Positions 1 to 7,553 of a stretch of DNA of 13,517 bases are shown here, in pieces; the first letter of the stretch is position 1, and every line of letters begins with the position of its first letter. The notes beneath the pieces were generated by a model, which worked only from the letters and a program-made list of their open reading frames with translations, did not search any database and had not been told where the DNA came from. A program made the position numbers and the translations under genes. The stretch is taken from NCBI GenBank assembly GCA_029934165.1, contig JAOZMU010000037.1, positions 1-13,517 of the forward strand. Reading direction: 5' to 3'. The stretch comes from Bacteroidales bacterium (GTDB taxonomy: Bacteria; Bacteroidota; Bacteroidia; Bacteroidales; JAOZMU01).

Positions 1-116
1 TCGGCAAGCTACCGCTACAATCCCTGCCGCAAAACGCCTTTGTAGCAAGCGATTTAACAAAAAATGCCAATTTTTATGAACAAACCCCGAATAAAATTAA
101 TAATTTGCAAAATTAA
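1..116 (+). CDS. C-terminal end of an unidentified protein (partial)
   Basis: Reading from base 3, 37 codons stay open and end at TAA 114-116. The other two forward frames stop early in this stretch. The deduced tail (ends NKINNLQN) is polar and Asn/Gln-rich with no motif I recognise. It lies just upstream of the pgk leader, and an imperfect dyad follows 34 nt after the stop, which fits the end of a transcription unit. The stretch is too short to assign a family or to be certain it is coding. Confidence 0.4.
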   Translation, partial: GKLPLQSLPQNAFVASDLTKNANFYEQTPNKINNLQN

Positions 117-149
117 ATTTCCTATACAAAAATTCTTCCGCCATTCACT

Positions 150-181
150 AACGTATGTTGCTGATAATCAGCCGATACGTT
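150..181. repeat. Imperfect inverted repeat downstream of the first gene
   Basis: Outer arms AACGTAT (150-156) and ATACGTT (175-181) enclose inner arms GCTGA (160-164) and TCAGC (168-172), with a three-base loop and a small internal bulge. As RNA this makes a two-part hairpin. There is no T-run after it on either strand, so it is not a standard intrinsic terminator. It could be a weak terminator for the upstream gene or a protein-binding dyad. Confidence 0.4.
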
Positions 182-286
182 TCATAAAAAATAGGTCTTA
201 GAACGAAGATTAAATTAACATATACCATTATTTGCTGTTTATTGCTGATTTTCAGTCAAATAGCAAATCGTTGTCTCAAAATTAAA

Positions 287-301
287 AAGTGCATGGCACT
301 T
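287..301. repeat. Short palindrome in the pgk leader
   Basis: AAGTGC (287-292) and GCACTT (296-301) are perfect 6-bp arms around a 3-nt centre, ending 25 nt before the pgk start codon. It could be an operator or a small leader hairpin. No TAnnTTTG promoter box with proper spacing was found between 117 and 326, so the pgk promoter is not resolved. Confidence 0.3.
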
Positions 302-326
302 AGACCTTACAAAAATACTATTTGTT

Positions 327-1514
327 ATGATTTCAATCAAAGATTTTAATTTCTCCGGAAAAAAGGCGATTGTTCGTGTTGATTTTAATGTGCCTTTGGA
401 TAAAAACCAAAAAATTACGGACGATACTCGCATTCGTGCAGCCTTACCGACAATAAAAAAAATTGTCGAAGATGGTGGTAGCGCAGTACTTATGTCGCAC
501 CTTGGCAGACCAAAAGGCTCAGAAGACAAATTCTCGTTGCGCCACATTGTTGGACACCTGACCGAATTGTTGGGACGCGAAGTAAAATTTGCCGACGATT
601 GCATTGGCAACCAGACACTTAACGCTAAAAACAATTTACAATCCGGCGATGTATTATTACTAGAAAATTTACGGTTCTACAAAGAAGAAAAAAAAGGCAA
701 TGCCGATTTTGCAAAAAAACTTGCCGAAGGAATCGATGTTTACGTAAACGATGCCTTTGGAACAGCACACAGAGCGCATGCCTCTACGGCTGTTATTGCT
801 CAATTTTTCGAGTCCGCAAAAATGTTTGGCTTTCTTATCAAACGCGAATTAACAAGCATTGATAAAATTTCCGTAAATCCACGTCGCCCGTTTACAGCAA
901 TCATGGGCGGTGCAAAAGTTTCGGATAAAATCCAGATAATAAACAACTTACTCGACAAAGTTGATAATTTAATTATCGGAGGCGGAATGATTTACACATT
1001 TGTCAAAGCACAAGGAGGAAATGTCGGAAATTCAATCTGCGAAGACGATAAAACAGAATTAGCACTTGAAGTGTTGAAAAAAGCAAAAACAAAAGGAGTA
1101 AAAGTCTGGTTACCAGTTGACAATGTTGTTGCTAACGAATTTTCTAACGATGCCAAAACACAACTTACCAGCATCGATGCTGTGCCAGAAGGTTGGATGG
1201 GACTTGACATTGGCACAAAAACTATCGACATTTTCAAAAGCGTTATTATGAAATCATCAGCTATTTTATGGAACGGACCAATGGGCGTTTTCGAGATGTC
1301 AAATTTTCAGGAAGGCACAAAAAAAATTGCCGTTGCCATTGCAGAATCAACCGAGCGTGGAGCATTTAGCCTTATCGGTGGTGGCGACTCTGTGGCAGCG
1401 ATAAACAAATTTGAGCTAACCAATTCTGTAAGCTATATCTCTACTGGCGGTGGTGCGCTGCTAGAATACATCGAAGGAAAAGAATTGCCCGGTGTTACAG
1501 CCATTCGTAAATAA
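327..1514 (+). CDS. pgk: Phosphoglycerate kinase
   Basis: This is the cytosolic glycolytic enzyme that transfers phosphate from 1,3-bisphosphoglycerate to ADP, giving 3-phosphoglycerate and ATP. At 395 residues it has the usual full bacterial length. Visible family motifs in order are the N-terminal signature RVDFNVPLD (R17, D19, N21), [36 protein letters not shown], the hinge and nucleotide region [10 protein letters not shown] with [21 protein letters not shown] and the C-terminal STGGGALLE. The ATG at 327 places the signature at the normal distance from the N terminus. The gene stands alone: about 210 nt of spacer upstream and about 300 nt downstream. There is no sign of frameshift or missing catalytic residues. 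Confidence 0.98.
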   Translation: MISIKDFNFSGKKAIVRVDFNVPLDKNQKITDDTRIRAALPTIKKIVEDGGSAVLMSHLGRPKGSEDKFSLRHIVGHLTELLGREVKFADDCIGNQTLNAKNNLQSGDVLLLENLRFYKEEKKGNADFAKKLAEGIDVYVNDAFGTAHRAHASTAVIAQFFESAKMFGFLIKRELTSIDKISVNPRRPFTAIMGGAKVSDKIQIINNLLDKVDNLIIGGGMIYTFVKAQGGNVGNSICEDDKTELALEVLKKAKTKGVKVWLPVDNVVANEFSNDAKTQLTSIDAVPEGWMGLDIGTKTIDIFKSVIMKSSAILWNGPMGVFEMSNFQEGTKKIAVAIAESTERGAFSLIGGGDSVAAINKFELTNSVSYISTGGGALLEYIEGKELPGVTAIRK

Positions 1515-1526
1515 AAATACTCATCA

Positions 1527-1610
1527 TAACAGATTTTTGCAAATCTTAAAATGCTTAATATCAGTTGATTATGTTCTATATGATATATTAAAAAATTAAA
1601 AAATCTGTTA
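1527..1610. repeat. Inverted repeat in the pgk 3' spacer
   Basis: TAACAGATTTTT (1527-1538) is matched by its exact complement AAAAATCTGTTA (1599-1610), 60 nt away. A shorter hairpin, AGATTT/AAATCT (1531-1536 and 1541-1546), is nested in the left arm. The arms are AT-rich and no T-run follows, so the element may be a weak terminator of pgk or simply a dyad. It accounts for most of the 303-nt spacer between pgk and the next gene. Confidence 0.4.
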
Positions 1611-1668
1611 AATAGATATTATCCGTGTTTCTGTCAGCACAAAATTTTTTTAAACACTAAGCTCGTTT

Positions 1669-1700
1669 TTTGGATACGAAAAACAGTTTATGTATCTTTG
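1669..1700 (+). promoter_or_regulatory. Bacteroidota-type promoter of the SrfC-like gene
   Basis: TTTG (1669-1672) is followed by 20 nt and then TATCTTTG (1693-1700), an exact fit to the known Bacteroidetes -33/-7 pattern TTTG...TAnnTTTG. The expected start site near 1706 gives a leader of about 110 nt before the ATG at 1818. That leader contains a 12-codon ORF (1716-1754, MNENFEQSTRRA) that could be a leader peptide or chance. The promoter lies within the pgk spacer, so the downstream gene is probably transcribed independently. Confidence 0.6.
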
Positions 1701-1817
1701 AGAGTATTCTATACGATGAATGAAAATTTTGAGCAATCAACACGGCGAGCATAACACCCTCATTACAATTGTGTTGTATAAATGACATTTGAAATTAATA
1801 ACTTAAAATAAATATCC

Positions 1818-4658
1818 ATGCCAAATTCGGAAGAACAAAAGCTGCTTCAAGGTTGCACCAGCATAAAACAGGTCATCGAAAGCAGTATGGGTTGGGTCGA
1901 TGAAAATGTAGAAGAAAAATACAAAACCATCTACAATCTGAAAAAATTTCGGCGCGCAGCAAACCGCTACGAAGAAGCCGTAATGAAACGCCCCTCGATA
2001 GCAATATTCGGGCAAAGCCAAGTAGGGAAATCCTACCTTGTCTCCAATCTTGCAAAATCGCCCGACGACAACTCGTTTGAAGTCATCGTCCGAGGGAAAA
2101 ACGAAACCGTAGATTTTATCGAAAGCATGAACCCACCCGGAGGCGGAAAAGAAGCAACTGGGCTAGTTTCGCGCTTCACAATTCGCGACAGCTATCAATC
2201 TGGACAACAACCCTTTTTGTTGAAATTGTTCACGCAGAGCGATTTAGTGAAAATAATTGCAAACGGATATTTGTCGGATATTACTCATTATCAATATGAA
2301 ATAAATCGCGACGAAATTCAAGCAAAACTAATAGCCATCAGCAAAAAAATCAGTCCGCGCGAACACCCCGGATTTGACGAAGACGATGTCTATGAATTGA
2401 AGGAATATTTAAACCATAATTTCAATAGCCACTTTATAGTCAAGGACTTAAATGCTATGAATTTTTGGGACGACATTGCCGCCATAGTTCCCTACATCAA
2501 AGCCGAAGAACGCGCCGATATTTTTGAATTATTGTGGGGAAAACGCGAATTTTTCACAGAGTTTTTTGTGATGATGTCGCGCGGATTAGAGCAAATCGGG
2601 TTCTTGAAAGAAGTACGTTGCGGGCTTGAAGCACTCAGCCCAAACTCAGAAACAATTCTCGACGTGCAACGCTTGCGCGAAATGTATGTGGACGATGCCC
2701 GAAAACCTAGCGATGTTCGACTTTTCAACAATTCGGGACCCGTTGGCACGCTCGACCGCAGCATAATTAGCGCACTGACAGCAGAAGCGATACTTCCGAT
2801 TCCGGAAAAAACCGCCGAAAAACCAATGCGCACATTCCTGAAAGAAGCTGATATTCTTGACTTTCCGGGCGCACGTTCGCGAAACAAAATCCCGGAACAA
2901 ACTTTCATGGATAATTCCTCGGATAAAAAACTTGAGGTTTTCCTTCGCGGAAAAGTTGCCTTCCTTTTCGACAGATATAACTATAATCACGAAATTAGCA
3001 CGCTGCTATTTTGTATGGACAACACCCAACCAGAGGTGCAAGACGTTCCGCGTCTGCTCTACGAATGGGTGAAGGCTACACACGGAGGCTCGCCACAAAA
3101 ACGCGAAGAACGAGAGCGCATTTTGGCAGGACTTGTGCCACAAAACGACATCGAAAAACTTGTGCCACTGTTGGTTGTGCAAACAAAATTCAATATCGAC
3201 CTTGAAGGAAATCCGGCAACGGATAAAGTTGGAGTTCCGTCGTCGCACAACTGGAAATGGAATGCTCGTTTAGATGCTAATTTCCACCAGTTTATGTGCC
3301 GACCACTCAGCGATAAATGGCCGGAAACTTGGAGTACGTCCGACGGAAATTTCAAAAACGTTTTCTTGCTTCGCGACCCCAAATGGTCAACAAGCGTGTA
3401 CGACGGAATGGAAGACGGCGAAAACGAATCGGGAGTTCGTCCAGAATATATAAAAAAACTAGCCGATATGCGAGATTCATTCTTATCTCATGGTTATGTG
3501 AAAAAACATTTTCGTAATCCAACCGAGGCTTGGGAAGAATCGACGCAGCCAGGCAAAAGCGGGATAGATTATATCGTAAAATATTTGACCCCGACTTGTA
3601 ACCCAATAATAAAAAGAGAACAAGTACGGTCGCAGATTCAAGAGCTTAAACAAGAAATTTACAATGAGTTGCGCGAGTTTTATCAAGGCGGAAGCATCGA
3701 AGAAAAACTGAAAATGGCACGCAGAAATGCTGGTTTAGTTTTCTTGTCGCTGATGCAAATGCAGAAAAAATCGAACACTTTTGGCAATTTCATCGACAAA
3801 CTTGTGATTACTGACGATTTATCATGGAAAATTTATTTCGATTTGATGATGAGCAAGCAAATCGACATTAATAAATCGCCAGATTCAGACATGAGCCAAG
3901 CCAGCAAAACAATACCGCTAGACTTGATTGAAATGTTGCGCCAATTTATCGACATCGACGAAAACGAAAAAGCCGATAATATTCTTCAGAAGCTCAAAGA
4001 TTATTTTGGCATGGAAGACGAAGAAGCTCTCTCTGAAATTTTGGTTGAAACAGGAATCGACATTCGAGCCTTGTTGGAAACCCGTCAAGATGCCGAAATA
4101 CCTCTACAACAGCACGATAGAGCATATTTATTCTCAGGAAATCTTCTCGACAAATGGCTCGAACACCTCGATTTTATGAAGGGCGAGGACAATTTGACAG
4201 AGCTGGGACTATCGAAAAAAGTTGCAGATATAATAATCCGCGAACTGAACAAAAGCAAAAACCGCGTTCAACTGAAACGACAAATTGCCGACATAACGCG
4301 CGAACACATCGAGAATTTTCAGATAACAGGAAACATCGACATCGTGGCGCGAATCTCAGCAAACTTGATAAACAAATTTGTAAACACACTAGGCTGGACA
4401 ATGATGCCAAAAGCAGAACGTCCGCGCGTGAAAAAAGACGACGACTACGCAATATTTAGCAATCCGCCGGTCAAATCGCCAGAGAAAAAAGACCTGATGC
4501 TTGGCGTTGAGTTTCCGGGCGAAAGATTCTTTGTTGAATGGGCAACGGGCATCCGCAACACTTTCGAGGCAAATGTTTACTTCGAGGAGAAAGTTAAAGA
4601 CGCAGAAAAAGCCGAGGCAGACGCAAAATTAGGCGCGATACTCGAAAAAGTGAAATAA
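1818..4658 (+). CDS. SrfC-family (Virul_Fac) dynamin-like GTPase
   Basis: This 946-residue soluble protein has an N-terminal P-loop GTPase. The P-loop is GQSQVGKS (65-72), preceded by the strand RPSIAIF. A G2-like threonine is at KEATG (T114), the DxPG-type G3 motif is DFPGAR (349-354, in DILDFPGAR), and a G4-like TKFN is at 456-459 after the strand LLVVQ. The long spacing between P-loop and G3 and the large helical C-terminal half resemble the putative virulence factor SrfC family (Pfam Virul_Fac, as I recall it), which looks dynamin-like. No signal peptide or membrane helix is seen. SrfC proteins are often encoded with SrfA and SrfB partners; neither is visible here. Function in this family is poorly established, so a role in virulence, membrane remodelling or toxicity would be a guess. 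Base composition is close to pgk and richer in GC than the genes to the right. Confidence 0.7.
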   Translation: MPNSEEQKLLQGCTSIKQVIESSMGWVDENVEEKYKTIYNLKKFRRAANRYEEAVMKRPSIAIFGQSQVGKSYLVSNLAKSPDDNSFEVIVRGKNETVDFIESMNPPGGGKEATGLVSRFTIRDSYQSGQQPFLLKLFTQSDLVKIIANGYLSDITHYQYEINRDEIQAKLIAISKKISPREHPGFDEDDVYELKEYLNHNFNSHFIVKDLNAMNFWDDIAAIVPYIKAEERADIFELLWGKREFFTEFFVMMSRGLEQIGFLKEVRCGLEALSPNSETILDVQRLREMYVDDARKPSDVRLFNNSGPVGTLDRSIISALTAEAILPIPEKTAEKPMRTFLKEADILDFPGARSRNKIPEQTFMDNSSDKKLEVFLRGKVAFLFDRYNYNHEISTLLFCMDNTQPEVQDVPRLLYEWVKATHGGSPQKREERERILAGLVPQNDIEKLVPLLVVQTKFNIDLEGNPATDKVGVPSSHNWKWNARLDANFHQFMCRPLSDKWPETWSTSDGNFKNVFLLRDPKWSTSVYDGMEDGENESGVRPEYIKKLADMRDSFLSHGYVKKHFRNPTEAWEESTQPGKSGIDYIVKYLTPTCNPIIKREQVRSQIQELKQEIYNELREFYQGGSIEEKLKMARRNAGLVFLSLMQMQKKSNTFGNFIDKLVITDDLSWKIYFDLMMSKQIDINKSPDSDMSQASKTIPLDLIEMLRQFIDIDENEKADNILQKLKDYFGMEDEEALSEILVETGIDIRALLETRQDAEIPLQQHDRAYLFSGNLLDKWLEHLDFMKGEDNLTELGLSKKVADIIIRELNKSKNRVQLKRQIADITREHIENFQITGNIDIVARISANLINKFVNTLGWTMMPKAERPRVKKDDDYAIFSNPPVKSPEKKDLMLGVEFPGERFFVEWATGIRNTFEANVYFEEKVKDAEKAEADAKLGAILEKVK

Positions 4659-4679
4659 AAACTTACACTTAGGTTTATT

Positions 4680-4749
4680 GGCAGAAAATCCGGCTAATTT
4701 GTGAGAACCATTAAACTCGCAATTAGCCAGAATTTCTGCCATTTTTTTT
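4680..4749 (+). terminator. Strong intrinsic terminator after the SrfC-like gene
   Basis: The arms are GGCAGAAAATCCGGCTAATT (4680-4699) and its near complement at 4721-4740, matching at 18 of 20 positions, with a loop of about 21 nt and a run of eight T at 4742-4749. It starts 22 nt after the stop at 4658 and works in the + direction only. Its position argues against starting the next gene at the upstream ATG at 4701, which would lie in the hairpin loop. Confidence 0.8.
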
Positions 4750-4753
4750 ATAA

Positions 4754-4894
4754 ATGCCAAAAGCCAAGAAACGCAAATACGTTTACCCAAAGGAAAATAC
4801 AGGATTTGATAATAATACTCGAAAAAGTAAACCTTACGATGGAAGAAAAGAATCAAGATTTATTTTTGCCCGAAATAATTGTTGTCAAATTTGA
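4754..4894 (+). CDS. Possible small basic protein, overlapping the next gene
   Basis: The ATG at 4754, right after the terminator T-run, opens a 46-codon frame beginning MPKAKKRKYVYPKENTG. The first 30 residues are lysine-rich and look more protein-like than the end (RNNCCQI), which overlaps the next gene in another frame. It may be a genuine small ORF, the original N terminus of the following protein now frameshifted, or chance. I do not recognise it. Confidence 0.2.
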   Translation: MPKAKKRKYVYPKENTGFDNNTRKSKPYDGRKESRFIFARNNCCQI

Positions 4895-5291
4895 TGAAAC
4901 AGGCTATTGGCGAGATAATATACGAGAAAAAGCTGGAGGGGTTTTTGGCTATTACCTCATAAACAGAAGCGAAATAACGCGGCTTGCTGAAATAAATGGA
5001 AGTTATTATTGTCATTTCTTGTATAACAGAGTAGAAAATCGACAAAACTTTTTAATTGGCGAAGGAAACAAAAAAAATTATCTGGACGAGTTGACTGAAA
5101 TTGAAACTGGTGCGGATATAGATGAACCAGATATGTATATTGGCGCAGACACAAAACTAACTATTGTTGATGATAGTTACTGTAAATCACACACAAAAGA
5201 AGAATTGAAAGGGTTGATGAACGATGACAAAAAATTACAATCGTTTATTGAAAATGCAATTGAACATTATCAAGAATATCCAGTAAAATAA
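4839..5291 (+). CDS. Hypothetical protein, 150 residues
   Basis: I do not recognise this protein. It is soluble and acidic with no signal peptide or membrane segment. It contains alternating hydrophobic strands (EIIVVKFDE, GVFGYYLIN, YYCHFLYNR), then a Glu/Asp-rich middle (TEIETGADIDEPD) and a helical C terminus (EELKGLMNDDKKLQSFIENAIEHYQE), suggesting a small alpha/beta fold. The start MEEKNQ at 4839 was chosen because the in-frame ATG at 4701 lies inside the preceding terminator hairpin and the residues it would add look non-coding. The terminator makes co-transcription with the SrfC-like gene unlikely, and no clear promoter was found. A 14-nt stretch just upstream (4815-4828) repeats the last codons of the SrfC-like gene. 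Confidence 0.6.
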   Translation: MEEKNQDLFLPEIIVVKFDETGYWRDNIREKAGGVFGYYLINRSEITRLAEINGSYYCHFLYNRVENRQNFLIGEGNKKNYLDELTEIETGADIDEPDMYIGADTKLTIVDDSYCKSHTKEELKGLMNDDKKLQSFIENAIEHYQEYPVK

Positions 5292-5753
5292 GGAAATTAT
5301 GAAAGCAAATGATTAGCTCCCTCATAAGGTTTTTTTGAATTGTTTTTTCGATTATTTTTGTACTATGAATGATAATATAACTCAAGTTTCGCAGCTGCAA
5401 TCAACTAATAATCAGATGCCCTTTTCTTATAAACTTCACATCTAAACAGGTTTAAATGTTTAATATACAGTTTATTATGTTATTGATTCCAGTTTATTGT
5501 ATTTTTAGGCAGTTTTTGGTATTGGATTTTTTGCGGATTGTCTTGGTGGTGGTTTGTTTTGCTAGTTTTACGGATATTATTTTATCTGCAAGCGGAGATG
5601 GAAAGGGTTGCAGAGGGAATGGATGGATACGGAGGGGGAAGTGTTGGTGATTGAATAAGTGGAAGCGTTAAGTACAATGCAATTTATGATGACGAAAATA
5701 GAAAGACGAATAAAAATTGTATTTTTGCAAAGACAAAAATCAAAAATATTGAA
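5292..5753 (+). other. Spacer with degenerate ORFs, no clear gene
   Basis: No convincing gene is present. There is an AT-rich box TATTTTTG (5353-5360) with a TTTG (5334-5337) only 15 nt upstream, followed by a 26-codon ORF (5365-5445, MNDNITQVSQLQS). Two overlapping frames then read as hydrophobic protein: 5456-5650 (MFNIQFIMLLIPVYC) and, without an ATG, 5487-5654, whose end reads LQAEMERVAEGMDGYGGGS. Neither is demonstrably real. The region most likely holds remnants of a small membrane-protein gene at the left edge of an acquired island. Confidence 0.35.
5720..5727 (+). promoter_or_regulatory. Possible -7 box of the restriction-modification operon
   Basis: TATTTTTG matches TAnnTTTG exactly and lies 26 nt before the methyltransferase ATG, giving a predicted leader of about 20 nt. 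No TTTG is found at the expected -33 position, so the promoter may be weak or activator-dependent. Confidence 0.35.
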
Positions 5754-7331
5754 ATGACAGATTTACTCACAATAAAAGAAGCCAGCAATTGGGCAAGTGG
5801 ATATTTGAAAAAGAATGTAACGACTTCAAATATATCATATTTAATCCAATATGGCAGAATAAAAAAGTATGGAAACAACGGAACGACTTCTGTAAAAAAA
5901 GAAGATTTAATAAAATATTATCAAAGTTTCAACGGACAGAGAGAAAATAATTGGAAAGAAAAATTAGGTGAAGATTTGAATTGGGCTTTGTCATTTGATT
6001 GGTGCAAAGAAAAAGATACAACAAAACACGTTCACAGATTGCACCCATATAAAGGAAAATTTATTCCACAACTTGTTGAATATTTTTTAGACAATCATAC
6101 AGATAAATTTAAAAAAGAAAAATATTTCAAAAAAGGTGATATTATTTTAGACCCTTTTTCTGGTAGCGGAACTACAATGATACAGTCAAATGAGTTAGGA
6201 ATGCATGCAATAGGCATTGATATATCTGCATTTAACACATTGATAGCTAATGTTAAAATTGGCAGAGTAGATTTTCAAGATTTACACAATGAATTAACAC
6301 GAATAACAAATTTATTAAAAGAATTTATTCATAAATCAAACAACTCACAATTTGAAAATGAATTACTTGGAGAGTTAAATGTTTTTAATAAAAAATATTT
6401 TCCATCACCCGAATTTAAAATTAAGGCAAGAAGGAAAGAAATTGACGAAAAAACCTATACAGCAGAAAAAGAAAATATATTTTCAGCAACTTTTTTAAAG
6501 TTAAAAGATAAATATAAACTGAAAATTAAACAAGAGAAGTGTGATAATTTCCTTGAAAAGTGGTACTTGCAACCAGTAAAAAATGAAATTGATTTTGTTT
6601 TTGATTTGCTAAAACACATCAAAAATCCAACTACAAAAAAAGTAATAACAATAATTTTAAGTCGCACAATTAGGTCTTGTAGAGCAACAACTCATGCTGA
6701 TTTAGCAACTTTAAAAGAGCCTGTTACACAAACATACTATTGCAGAAAACACGGAAAAATATGTAAACCTTTATTTTCTATGCTTTCGTGGTGGGAACGG
6801 TATGGCAAAGACACAATAAAAAGATTATCTGAATTTAACAACCTTAGAACAAATACTTATCAAAAATGCTTGCAAGGAGATGCACGAAATATTGATGTTT
6901 TTTCAGCACTTAAAGAAAAAAATGAAGATTTTGCAGAACTTGCAGAAAACAAAAAAATAAAAGGGATTTTTTCAAGTCCGCCTTATGTTGGTTTGATTGA
7001 CTATCATGAACAGCACGCTTATGCTTATGACTTATTTGGTTTTGAGAGAAATGACGAATTAGAAATAGGGCCATTATTTAAAGGGCAAGGCAAACAAGCC
7101 AGAAACTCGTATATAGAAGGGATTTCACAAGTTCTAATCAACTCAAAACGTTTTTTACAAGACGATTACGATATTTTTCTTGTCTCAAACGACAAATACA
7201 ATATCTATCCAACAATAGCAGACAAAGCGGAAATGCAAATTGTAAATCAATACAAAAGACCTGTTCTAAACAGAACAGAAAAAGATAAATCAGCGTATGC
7301 TGAAATAATATTTCATCTAAAACAAAAATAA
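5754..7331 (+). CDS. DNA methyltransferase of a type II restriction-modification system
   Basis: This 525-residue enzyme is predicted to methylate cytosine (N4, or possibly C5) in the site cut by the nuclease encoded two genes downstream, protecting self DNA. Catalytic motifs in order are motif X HRLHPYKGKF (94-103), the AdoMet-binding motif I DPFSGSGTT (133-141), the motif II acid in GIDIS (D156), and motif IV SSPPY (407-411). A segment of about 265 residues between I and IV probably holds target recognition, giving the X-I-TRD-IV order of the alpha group. SPPY is typical of N4-cytosine enzymes. A Cys/His cluster (YYCRKHGKICKP, 328-339) could bind a metal. Residues 1-60 (LLTIKEASNW...IKKYGNNGTTSVKKEDL) resemble a MerR/excisionase-like helix-turn-helix, so it may repress its own operon. 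It is AT-rich compared with pgk, suggesting acquisition. Confidence 0.88.
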   Translation: MTDLLTIKEASNWASGYLKKNVTTSNISYLIQYGRIKKYGNNGTTSVKKEDLIKYYQSFNGQRENNWKEKLGEDLNWALSFDWCKEKDTTKHVHRLHPYKGKFIPQLVEYFLDNHTDKFKKEKYFKKGDIILDPFSGSGTTMIQSNELGMHAIGIDISAFNTLIANVKIGRVDFQDLHNELTRITNLLKEFIHKSNNSQFENELLGELNVFNKKYFPSPEFKIKARRKEIDEKTYTAEKENIFSATFLKLKDKYKLKIKQEKCDNFLEKWYLQPVKNEIDFVFDLLKHIKNPTTKKVITIILSRTIRSCRATTHADLATLKEPVTQTYYCRKHGKICKPLFSMLSWWERYGKDTIKRLSEFNNLRTNTYQKCLQGDARNIDVFSALKEKNEDFAELAENKKIKGIFSSPPYVGLIDYHEQHAYAYDLFGFERNDELEIGPLFKGQGKQARNSYIEGISQVLINSKRFLQDDYDIFLVSNDKYNIYPTIADKAEMQIVNQYKRPVLNRTEKDKSAYAEIIFHLKQK

Positions 7332-7333
7332 TT

Positions 7334-7552
7334 ATGAAAGATTTTGAAATACAATATAATGATAGATTTTATGAAGAAAAAATATATCAAAAAGAGAAAA
7401 TATCTGCTCATTCAGAAAAGGAAGCACTTGTCAAATTTGCTAATATTTTTGGAATAAATGACCATCAATTATTATTAAAACCTCTTTATATGTGGGAAAA
7501 TGGAAATTGGATGTCATCTTTCAAATGTATTAACGAAATAATAAAAAAATAA
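7334..7552 (+). CDS. Small unknown protein inside the restriction-modification operon
   Basis: This 72-residue ORF starts 2 nt after the methyltransferase stop and ends 1 nt before the nuclease start, so it is almost certainly translated in the same operon. The sequence MKDFEIQYNDRFYEEKIYQKEKISAHSEKEALVKFANIFG suggests two or three beta strands followed by a helix. It is too short, and lacks a helix-turn-helix, to be a standard controller (C) protein. I do not recognise the family. Possible roles are a nuclease or methylase accessory subunit, a small regulator, or an anti-restriction brake. Confidence 0.75.
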   Translation: MKDFEIQYNDRFYEEKIYQKEKISAHSEKEALVKFANIFGINDHQLLLKPLYMWENGNWMSSFKCINEIIKK

Positions 7553-7553
7553 T

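Noticed and set aside
239..634. Reverse-strand ORF overlapping the start of pgk
   Set aside because: It is antisense to an unmistakable conserved gene and lacks any family signature.
2492..3517. Several overlapping ORFs within the SrfC-like gene
   Set aside because: All are frame shadows inside a gene with continuous GTPase motifs.
4701..4838. Upstream start at 4701 for the 150-residue protein
   Set aside because: It lies in the loop of the terminator hairpin, and the added residues look like translated non-coding DNA.
1680..5400. Similarity between the DNA around 1690-1735 and 5350-5385 (both with a TAnnTTTG box followed by ATGAATGA)
   Set aside because: Alignment is short and gapped; the shared part is mostly promoter consensus and AT-rich start sequence.
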